Source: Moraxella equi
Lineage (GTDB): Bacteria; Pseudomonadota; Gammaproteobacteria; Pseudomonadales; Moraxellaceae
DNA length: 10,299 nt
Assembly (NCBI RefSeq): GCF_002027555.1
Contig: NZ_MXAP01000095.1
Location: forward strand, 3,183-13,481
Direction of reading: 5' to 3'
Numbering within the stretch: the stretch's first letter is position 1; every line of letters starts with the position of its first letter. Below the pieces are notes generated by a model. It worked only from the letters and a program-made list of their open reading frames with translations. It was not told the DNA's origin and made no database searches. The position numbers and the translations under genes are program-made. Of the stretch, positions 1 to 5,555 are shown in pieces.

Positions 1-43
1 ATTTTCCAATTTCAATTTTCAAAGCGGTAAATAATTATCATTA

Positions 44-1264
44 TTATAACCAACCTGCCTTTCTAAATTTATGATAGAGATATAGGCAGACTGCCAAGAC
101 CGTGCCGATGACCATAAAATAGCCGTATTTCCAATGAAGTTCGGGCATGAAATCAAAGTTCATGCCGTACACCCCCGCCACGGCAGTCGGCACGGCGGCG
201 ATACCTGCCCAAGCGGCGAGTTTTCGTACCACGTCGTTCTGTCCCATGGTGACCATTGCCATGTAGGTGTCCATGGCGACTGAGAGCATCTCGTTAAGAC
301 CGTTCACCGCATCAATGGAGCGGAGCAGGTGGTCGTTCACGTCACGAAAGTAGGGCTTGGCAGCGGCAGGAAAGGCGGAGACCAGCTCGTTTTTTTTGTG
401 GTTGATAAAAAAGTTACACACGTCTTGGACGGGCAGAATCACCGCACGCATGTGTACCAGTTGTGATTTTAGCTCGTACAGGCTTTTTAGGGTGGATTTG
501 CTAAACTCATACGAGAAAATGTTACGCTCTTGCTCACGCAAATAGTTGCCCAAACGGTCGGTAATCGGCAGGTAGTTATCGACAATAAAGTCCAAAATGG
601 CGTGCAGAACAAAAATCGGGCCTAGGCGAAGTTTCTCGGGTCGTCTGTGGCAATGCTCACGCACGGGGGTGTAGGAGTTGGACGCCCCACGCCGTACGCT
701 GATGATGAAGTTTTTGCCCATAAAAATGGCGGTCGTGCCATAGCGGATGTAGTTGTCTTCGAGCTTGGCGGTACGCACGACCACGAAAATGGTGTCGTTG
801 CCATAGCTTTCGACTTTGGGGCGTTGGTGGTCGGCAAAGGCGTCTTCTAGGGCAAGTTCGTGTAAATCAAAGGCGTCTTGGACTTCCTTGACTGTCTCAA
901 AACTGGGGTCGTGTAGCCCAAGCCAGATGAATTGGCTGTTGTTAGTCAGTTGGCGACTGACTTCATCGATGGCGAGTGTGGCAACAGGCTCGCCCGTCTT
1001 ACGAGAGTAGGCGTAGCAGACGACGGTTTCGTTGTCGCCTGAGTTCTCTTCTAGGTCTTCAAAACGGTCAGCATCGGGGTCATAGACCGTCATGGTCTCG
1101 ATGGTGTCTTCATCGGTGGCGTCAGCGTCGCCGTAGATGTAGCTGTCTTCTTCGTCGTGGAGATTTAGGTCGTCATCAGGCTCGCTGGGCACATCGGCAG
1201 GCTCAAACAGCTCTTCTTGTAGGGGTGTGGTGGGTGTTTTTGTTGTAGGCGTGGTGTGTGGCAT
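44..1264 (-). CDS. corA: CorA family magnesium/cobalt transport protein
   Basis: Pentameric inner-membrane channel that admits Mg2+ (also Co2+ and Ni2+) down the membrane potential. The 406-residue product has the family signature GMN at residues 367-369, inside YGMNFDFMPEL at the end of the first membrane helix (about 347-366). A second helix follows at about 381-397, and the C-terminus is basic and ends in GWL, as in E. coli CorA. Residues about 80-340 form the cytoplasmic domain and long stalk helix. The protein is longer than typical CorA (about 316-350 residues) because of a Thr/Pro-rich start and a strongly acidic segment (about 17-79). The long start is favoured: AGGGGA lies 5 nt upstream of the ATG at 1264, while the internal Met58 (start at 1093) has no good ribosome-binding site. 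It is transcribed divergently from the GYF_2-RDD gene. Identity is very secure; the exact start is fairly secure. Confidence 0.95.
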   Translation of the reverse strand: MPHTTPTTKTPTTPLQEELFEPADVPSEPDDDLNLHDEEDSYIYGDADATDEDTIETMTVYDPDADRFEDLEENSGDNETVVCYAYSRKTGEPVATLAIDEVSRQLTNNSQFIWLGLHDPSFETVKEVQDAFDLHELALEDAFADHQRPKVESYGNDTIFVVVRTAKLEDNYIRYGTTAIFMGKNFIISVRRGASNSYTPVREHCHRRPEKLRLGPIFVLHAILDFIVDNYLPITDRLGNYLREQERNIFSYEFSKSTLKSLYELKSQLVHMRAVILPVQDVCNFFINHKKNELVSAFPAAAKPYFRDVNDHLLRSIDAVNGLNEMLSVAMDTYMAMVTMGQNDVVRKLAAWAGIAAVPTAVAGVYGMNFDFMPELHWKYGYFMVIGTVLAVCLYLYHKFRKAGWL

Positions 1265-1303
1265 GCCGTCCCCTAAAAATCAAAATAAATAAGCAAATGC
1301 GAT

Positions 1304-1333
1304 ATTATAGCAAGATTTGCTTTGTTGTGGCAA
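1304..1333 (-). promoter_or_regulatory. Predicted sigma-70 promoter of corA
   Basis: Read on the minus strand, TTGCCA (1333-1328, 5 of 6 to the -35 consensus) is followed after 18 nt by a perfect TATAAT (1309-1304). The -10 box lies about 40 nt upstream of the corA ATG, giving a short leader of roughly 30 nt that contains the AGGGGA ribosome-binding site. Both boxes match well and the spacing is good. No operator or riboswitch fold was noticed in the short leader. Confidence 0.7.
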
Positions 1334-1433
1334 AAATTTGTTGGTCGGTATAAACAAAATTTCATGGTTTTTTGTGGCTAATGGGGGGCTAAAAGTGGTA
1401 AAATAAGCCAAATTTTAACCTTGATATGACAAT

Positions 1434-2393
1434 ATGAAAATCTACCTAGCACGAAACAACGTCCAAGCAGGGCCTTATAGCTTAGATGAACTAAACCGCA
1501 TGCTCCTATCGGGCGAAGTTGCCTTGACTGACCTGATGTGGCACACGGGCATGAGCGAGTGGCAGACGGTCGGACAGATGACAGGCGGGGTCTATACTTA
1601 TCAGCCGTCTGTGCAAACACCGCCCAGCCCAAAACCCCCCACTGCCAAGCCTGAACAGCGGGGCTTTGGTGATAATGTCGATTTTGTCAAAGACAAGCCT
1701 GAGCAAAAGCGGGTATCGGTTGCCGAACTCTATGGGCGTAAACCCATACAAGACCCCAACGTCAGTCAGAATAACGAGCCAAGACGAACTGAGTCAAATA
1801 CCCGTCCGACCAAAGAGCGGATGGCAAGCGTGCCAAAAGATGATGGCACGATAGAGTATGCCAGTATTTTGGCTCGCTTTTCGGCATTTGCCATTAATGT
1901 GGCACTGTATATCTTGGCACTGTTGCCACTCATCATGGCGTTCATGCAGGTGGTGGATGTCAATGAGATAGCACGCCACGCCCAAGATTATCAAGCCTTG
2001 CAAGCGTATAGCCAAAGTTTAGTGGATAAAGTGTCAAAGACTACGGTCATGATAAGTAATCTTATGTTTTTGGTGTTGCTTGGCATTCAGCTACTGCTCA
2101 TCATCATGCGTGGGCAATCGTTTGGCAAACTGGTTATGGGTATTCGTGTCGTGGACGAAAAAACAGGCAAATTACCCAGTTTTGGCACGCTTGTATTTAT
2201 GCGGACTTTGTTTTTGATTGCGGTGTATGCAATTGGGGCGAGTATTATGTCAGGACTACCTGCGATGGGAATGCTTGCGGTAAATTATGGCATGGCAAAA
2301 GCTAATGATAAAAATCAAGGCTGGCATGATAAAATGACCAAAACTTTAACGGTAAAAGCCAAACCTTCACAATTGGATAAAACCAAAAAATAA
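1434..2393 (+). CDS. GYF_2-RDD domain membrane protein
   Basis: This 319-residue protein joins two recognisable domains. Residues 1-50 look like the bacterial GYF_2 domain: a short beta start, then GPYSLDEL, MWHTGMSEW and a Trp-containing turn. This fold is often found at the N-terminus of membrane proteins and is thought to bind peptides. A hydrophilic Pro/Lys/Gln-rich linker (about 55-139) leads to an RDD-type membrane domain (about 140-310) with hydrophobic segments near 147-171, 203-225 and 253-287, a GKLVMGIRVVDEKTG block (231-245) and a late HD pair (298-299). The hallmark first-helix Asp seems replaced by Asn155 (ARFSAFAIN). RDD proteins are poorly characterised, and some have been linked to Na+/H+ transport. 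No specific function or gene name can be given. The ribosome-binding site is weak. A TAAAAT -10-like box lies at 1399-1404 without a convincing -35. Confidence 0.85.
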   Translation: MKIYLARNNVQAGPYSLDELNRMLLSGEVALTDLMWHTGMSEWQTVGQMTGGVYTYQPSVQTPPSPKPPTAKPEQRGFGDNVDFVKDKPEQKRVSVAELYGRKPIQDPNVSQNNEPRRTESNTRPTKERMASVPKDDGTIEYASILARFSAFAINVALYILALLPLIMAFMQVVDVNEIARHAQDYQALQAYSQSLVDKVSKTTVMISNLMFLVLLGIQLLLIIMRGQSFGKLVMGIRVVDEKTGKLPSFGTLVFMRTLFLIAVYAIGASIMSGLPAMGMLAVNYGMAKANDKNQGWHDKMTKTLTVKAKPSQLDKTKK

Positions 2394-2414
2394 TTCTTGA
2401 TATTTTATTAAAGT

Positions 2415-2439
2415 GTAGGGGCGAATCACATTCGCCCTT
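2415..2439 (+). repeat. REP-like palindrome with GTAG head (singlet)
   Basis: A GTAG tetranucleotide (2415-2418) leads into a hairpin with arms GGGCGAA (2418-2424, extendable to 2425) and TTCGCCC (2431-2437) around a short TCACA-type loop. It sits 22 nt after the stop of the GYF_2-RDD gene, in the spacer before ung. GTAG or GTGG followed by an imperfect palindrome is the layout of REP sequences mobilised by REP-associated tyrosine transposases (RAYT). There is no T-tract, so it is not a convincing terminator, though it could stabilise the upstream mRNA 3' end. Its class is inferred from shape and from resemblance to the doublet at 4113-4178. Confidence 0.55.
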
Positions 2440-2533
2440 AATTAAAAATTTAATCAAACCAATACAGCTTTTTAAATTTTATTTTCAAAAAATAAATTAT
2501 CAATACCCATTTTTAATTTATGAACATAAAAAC

Positions 2534-3253
2534 ATGAATACCAATCTTACCCAAGACCAATTAACCGCCTTAAACAAAGTACAACTGCCTGATGATTGGA
2601 AATTTGCCTTAGCGGATATATTGTTATCGCCTGTCATGAATAATTTGCGTACTTTTTTGCAAAACCAATACGCCCAAGGCAAAACGATTTATCCACCAAA
2701 ATCACAAATTTTTAATGCCCTAAATACTACGCCCTTATCAGCCGTCAAAGTTGTGATACTCGGGCAAGACCCCTATCATGGGGCAGGGCAGGCTATGGGG
2801 CTGTCGTTTAGCGTGCCAAAAATCATCCCCAAACCGCCAAGCCTTGCCAATATTTTAAAGGAACTTGCCACCGATTTGGGCATTCCTGTCTCAGCTCATG
2901 GCGATTTGACCCATTGGGCAAATCAGGGAGTATTGCTACTAAACGCCACATTGACGGTAGAAAATGGGCAAGCAGGCTCGCACCAAGGCAAAGGCTGGGA
3001 AGAATTTACGGACGCGGTGATAGATGTCATCAACCGCCAAACCGACCGCACGGTTTTTATCCTGTGGGGCAGTTATGCCAAGAAAAAAGGACGGTTTATT
3101 GACACCTCTCGCCATCTGATTTTAACCGCCAATCATCCATCCCCCTTGTCGGCTAATCGTGGCGGATTTTTTGGCTCTCGTCCGTTTTCGCAAGCTAATG
3201 ATTATCTTGTCAGACACGGTAAAGGGGAGATTGATTGGGCGTTGCCACAGTAA
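2534..3253 (+). CDS. ung: Uracil-DNA glycosylase (family 1)
   Basis: Removes uracil from DNA, arising from cytosine deamination or dUTP incorporation, and starts base-excision repair in the cytoplasm. The 239-residue product has all family-1 landmarks: GQDPYHG at 77-83 with catalytic Asp79, a uracil-contacting Asn138 in LLLNATLTV, and HPSPLSA at 201-207 with His201 and the DNA-intercalating Leu205. Length is close to E. coli Ung (229). The ATG at 2534 has no clear Shine-Dalgarno sequence in the AT-rich leader, but it is the only start giving a normal N-terminus. The 3' end overlaps the next gene, tadA, suggesting a two-gene transcript for handling deaminated or to-be-deaminated bases. Identity is essentially certain. 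Confidence 0.97.
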   Translation: MNTNLTQDQLTALNKVQLPDDWKFALADILLSPVMNNLRTFLQNQYAQGKTIYPPKSQIFNALNTTPLSAVKVVILGQDPYHGAGQAMGLSFSVPKIIPKPPSLANILKELATDLGIPVSAHGDLTHWANQGVLLLNATLTVENGQAGSHQGKGWEEFTDAVIDVINRQTDRTVFILWGSYAKKKGRFIDTSRHLILTANHPSPLSANRGGFFGSRPFSQANDYLVRHGKGEIDWALPQ

Positions 3254-3834
3254 TGGCGTATCGTGAAATTGTGCGTGAAATTGTGCCTAAAATGGCGTGT
3301 GATTTGCCAAATTTTAGTTCCTTAAAATTTTGGTTGCCTACCGATGTAGCCATGATGAACCAAGCCCTAATCCTTGCCAGACGTGGGGCGGAGCATGGCG
3401 AGATACCTGTGGGGGCGGTGGTGGTGCATGACGGGCAGATTTTGGGCGAAGGCTTTAATTGCCCGATTAGCACGCATGACCCCACGCACCATGCCGAGAT
3501 TGTCGCCTTGCGTCAGGCGTGCCAAAGGTTGCAAAATTACCGCTTGCCGATGGGTAGTACGCTGTATGTTACGTTAGAGCCGTGCACCATGTGTTTTGGT
3601 TCGCTTATTCATGCCCGTGTCAGCCGTGTGGTGTTTGGGGCGTATGAGCCAAAGGCAGGGGCGGTGGCAAGCCAATTAACCCTTGCCAAAGAGCCGTTTT
3701 ATAATCACATCATCAATATTCAAGGTGGACTTTTGGCAAATGAAAGCTCAATGATGTTAAGCCAATTTTTTAAACAAAGACGAGCCGATAAGAAAAAGGC
3801 AAAAATTGAAAGTCGGTTAAATGGCGAGCATTGA
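3253..3834 (+). CDS. tadA: tRNA-specific adenosine deaminase TadA
   Basis: Zinc-dependent deaminase that converts A34 to inosine in the anticodon of tRNA-Arg(ACG), widening codon reading. The zinc and catalytic motifs are HAE (His86 and Glu88, counted from the upstream TTG at 3235) and PCTMC (Cys117 and Cys120), with flanking HDPTHHAEIVALRQ and LYVTLEPC typical of TadA. Two starts compete. The ATG at 3253 overlaps the ung stop as TAATG, which suits termination-reinitiation, and gives 193 residues. A TTG at 3235 has a strong AAGGGGAG (3222-3229) 5 nt upstream and gives 199 residues. Either leaves about 25-30 residues before the part matching E. coli TadA (167 residues). Met codons at 3352 and 3355 would give a family-like length but have no ribosome-binding site. 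Function is secure; the start is uncertain. Confidence 0.93.
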   Translation: MAYREIVREIVPKMACDLPNFSSLKFWLPTDVAMMNQALILARRGAEHGEIPVGAVVVHDGQILGEGFNCPISTHDPTHHAEIVALRQACQRLQNYRLPMGSTLYVTLEPCTMCFGSLIHARVSRVVFGAYEPKAGAVASQLTLAKEPFYNHIINIQGGLLANESSMMLSQFFKQRRADKKKAKIESRLNGEH

Positions 3835-3867
3835 TTTTTTTAATTCTATTTTTATGGCATTTTAATT

Positions 3868-3999
3868 TAGGGTGTGCCTGCCCTTTATAACACAATTTAA
3901 AATATAGAAATGTTTTAGAAATGAAACAGTGTTTTTGCATGAAAAACATGCGGTTTTCCTCATTTTTCATGGCAAATACAAAAGGCAGGCACGCCCTAA
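3868..3999 (-). repeat. MITE-like interspersed repeat, copy A
   Basis: A 132-bp non-coding element bounded by inverted ends: the left end TAGGGTGTGCCTGCCC matches the reverse complement of the right end GGCAGGCACGCCCTA with one or two differences. Its minus strand aligns with the plus strand at 8919-9052. From 3993 down to 3932, 53 of 62 positions are identical without gaps to 8924-8985. Inside is a nested inverted repeat, TTTGC-C-ATGAAAAA against TTTTTCATGCAAA. The element begins 33 nt after the tadA stop, in the 395-bp spacer before cmk. It has no transposase and no coding potential I trust. Non-autonomous mobile element is the best fit. The family is not one I recognise. Confidence 0.65.
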
Positions 4000-4112
4000 T
4001 GTCTTATAAAAAGTTGGGTATTGTTACTTAATTATACCTTTATTTTAAAAAATTCTTAAATTTATACACCCAAGAAACTTTAAAATTACTACAAATACAA
4101 TGATGTGTGGAC

Positions 4113-4178
4113 GTAGGGGCGTGCTGAGCACGCCTTGTATAGTAATATCATCAAAGGGTGTGCTCAGCACACCCCTAC
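4113..4178. repeat. REPIN-like inverted REP doublet
   Basis: Two palindromic units face each other. The plus strand opens with GTAG then GGCGTGCTGAGCACGCC (4117-4133). The minus strand opens with GTAG then a GGTGTGCTGAGCACACC unit (4174-4158). Each is a near-perfect palindrome, the two differ by a paired C/T change that keeps base pairing, and the whole 66 bp folds on itself around the AT-rich centre TTGTATAGTAATATCATCAA. A GTAG at both outer ends with inverted palindromes is the layout of REPINs, which are mobilised in trans by RAYT transposases. It lies 51 nt before cmk, between the start codon and any promoter further upstream, so it would be transcribed in the cmk leader in that case. No RAYT gene is in the window. 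Confidence 0.65.
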
Positions 4179-4229
4179 AAACCCGTGGTAAATATCAAGT
4201 TGGTTGGGTGTACTTAAAGGAGAAATACC

Positions 4230-4934
4230 ATGGCAACCCCACAATCCATTACCCCAAAAATCATCACCATTGACGGTCCATCAGGTGCAGGTAAAGGCAC
4301 GGTGGCATATCGCCTTGCTGAGCATTTTGGTTTTGAGCTGTTAGATAGCGGTGCGTTGTATCGCATTGTTGGGCTAATGGCATTTAAAAACGGTTTGCTT
4401 GACGGTGCTGATATTGACGAGCAAAAAGTTGCCAAATTAACTAAGTCTTTACACCCATCTTTTCGCCCCAACACCGCCACAAAAACGGTGGAAATCCTAG
4501 TGGACAACATCCCCCTAACGGACGACATTCGCAACGAAATCGTGGGCGGATATGCGTCCCGTGTCGCTGTGTTGCCAAGCGTGCGGACGGCTTTGTTTGA
4601 CCTACAAAAAAACATGGCAAAAGACAGAGCAGGACTTGTGGCAGACGGGCGAGACATGGGGACGGTGATTTTCCCCGATGCTCCTGTCAAGGTATTTTTG
4701 ACCGCAAGCACCAAAGCTCGTGCCGACAGACGGGTGTTGCAATTACAAATGGCAGGCAAAGTGGCGGATTATGATGCGATTTTATCCGACATCATCGCCC
4801 GAGATGAGCGAGACGAAAACCGTGCCGTTGCCCCAAGTCGGCCCGCTGCAGACGCCCTTATCATTGATAGCTCGGACAAATCAGCGGATGCGGTGCTTGA
4901 TGAGATTTTGGCATTTGCACAGGGTAAGCTGTGA
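4230..4934 (+). CDS. cmk: Cytidylate kinase
   Basis: Phosphorylates CMP and dCMP to the diphosphates with ATP, in pyrimidine salvage and nucleotide recycling in the cytoplasm. The 234-residue product has a P-loop GPSGAGKGT at 16-24 (Lys22), the substrate-side DSGALYR (39-45), the CMP-binding block DGRDMGT at 139-145, and the lid RDERDENR at 191-198 followed by the conserved IIDSS (211-215). Length matches E. coli Cmk (227). An excellent AAAGGAGA ribosome-binding site (4216-4223) precedes the ATG by 6 nt. Its stop overlaps the start of the next gene, a GNAT acetyltransferase that separates it from its usual partner rpsA. No convincing promoter was found in the AT-rich, repeat-bearing region upstream. 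Confidence 0.97.
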   Translation: MATPQSITPKIITIDGPSGAGKGTVAYRLAEHFGFELLDSGALYRIVGLMAFKNGLLDGADIDEQKVAKLTKSLHPSFRPNTATKTVEILVDNIPLTDDIRNEIVGGYASRVAVLPSVRTALFDLQKNMAKDRAGLVADGRDMGTVIFPDAPVKVFLTASTKARADRRVLQLQMAGKVADYDAILSDIIARDERDENRAVAPSRPAADALIIDSSDKSADAVLDEILAFAQGKL

Positions 4935-5419
4935 TAACGCTTGCCCCGCTTAGCACCATGCACCAAGATGAGCTGTCTTATGCGTTGGGCGATGAGCAAA
5001 AGCAGTTTACCACCTTGCCAAAAGACTGGTTTGATGATGAGCGTGCAGATGCTTATAAGGTGGTGATTTTGGATGATGAGTTATGTCGGGCAGTGGGATT
5101 TTTTGTGCTGGATTTTGGGCGGGATAAATACCACTACACTGACAATCCCAATGCCGTCCTGCTTCGCTCTATGTCTATGAATCCTGCTTTTCAAGGTATG
5201 GGCTATGCCAAAAATGCTCTGGATGTTAAACGCTTACAAGAGTTTTGTAAAATGCACATTTCTCTTTGCGATGAGTTTGTACTTGGGGTAAATCACGCCA
5301 ATGTGTCCGCCCAAAGACTTTATGAAAAGGTAGGTTTTATAAGGCAAGCACGAACCGTTATGGGGCAAAAGGGCGAGCAGTGGGTATATTGTCTTAAAAT
5401 AAATCGCTATCTATTTTAA
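4931..5419 (+). CDS. GNAT family N-acetyltransferase
   Basis: A 162-residue member of the Gcn5-related acetyltransferase fold, which moves an acetyl group from acetyl-CoA to an amine. The substrate cannot be told from sequence. Motif A is clear: MSMNPAFQGMGYAKNAL (81-97), in which Gln88-Gly-Met-Gly-Tyr-Ala is the pyrophosphate-binding loop. Motif B is NHANVSAQRLYEKVGF (121-136), typical of acetyl-CoA binders. The start is GTG at 4931, sharing GTGA with the cmk stop (4-nt overlap), with CAGGG about 7 nt upstream. This implies cotranscription and translational coupling with cmk. An ATG at residue 10 (4958) would still leave a usable domain. It resembles the RimI/RimJ type of small acetyltransferase in general shape only. 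Confidence 0.88.
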   Translation: MITLAPLSTMHQDELSYALGDEQKQFTTLPKDWFDDERADAYKVVILDDELCRAVGFFVLDFGRDKYHYTDNPNAVLLRSMSMNPAFQGMGYAKNALDVKRLQEFCKMHISLCDEFVLGVNHANVSAQRLYEKVGFIRQARTVMGQKGEQWVYCLKINRYLF

Positions 5420-5427
5420 TAATTATC

Positions 5428-5436
5428 TGATATAAT
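5428..5436 (+). promoter_or_regulatory. Extended -10 promoter for rpsA
   Basis: TGATATAAT at 5428-5436 is a perfect TATAAT preceded by the TGn extension, right after the GNAT stop codon. The -35 region is poor (TATCTA-like at 5408-5413), which is tolerable for an extended -10 promoter. Transcription would start near 5443 and give a leader of about 113 nt before the rpsA ATG. This matches rpsA having its own strong promoter in other Gammaproteobacteria. Confidence 0.6.
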
Positions 5437-5457
5437 TGTTGCGTTTATCATATTTTT

Positions 5458-5535
5458 GTGTTGCTATTTGAGTCAAAACCAGCATCTCTCAATAGCACAC
5501 ATCACTTGAACCGTACTGTGCTGGACAGGCTACGG
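5458..5535 (+). promoter_or_regulatory. Structured rpsA leader, probable S1 autoregulatory site
   Basis: Two stable hairpins fill the leader. The first pairs 5458-5472 with 5488-5500: 13 pairs, with only two single-T bulges (5461 and 5469). The second pairs 5511-5519 (CCGTACTGT) with 5525-5535 (ACAG, a GC bulge, TACGG). Its apical loop GCTGG, with the adjoining A, presents a GGA (5523-5525). The second ends 7 nt before the AAGG ribosome-binding site. In E. coli, S1 represses its own synthesis through a folded rpsA leader with exposed GGA motifs. The structure is seen here; the function is inferred by analogy. Confidence 0.55.
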
Positions 5536-5555
5536 CTATTTTTAAGGTATACATA

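Noticed and set aside
976..1248. A 90-residue plus-strand ORF opposite the 5' part of corA
   Set aside because: It is antisense to the acidic, codon-biased N-terminus of corA, giving an Arg-rich product with no family resemblance; corA itself is well supported.
3831..3840. T-run directly after the tadA stop as a possible terminator
   Set aside because: No stem precedes the T-tract, so it does not form an intrinsic terminator.
4096..4101. TACAAT as a -10 box for cmk
   Set aside because: No -35-like hexamer lies 16-18 nt upstream, and the AT-rich spacer yields such matches by chance.
3835..4229. A tRNA, small RNA gene or CRISPR array in the 395-bp spacer before cmk
   Set aside because: No cloverleaf, no regularly spaced direct repeats and no promoter-terminator pair was seen; the symmetry is explained by the two repeat elements.
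4214..4759. A 181-residue minus-strand ORF opposite cmk
   Set aside because: It lies wholly over a clear cytidylate kinase gene and its translation is low-complexity Ser/Ala/Arg without motifs.
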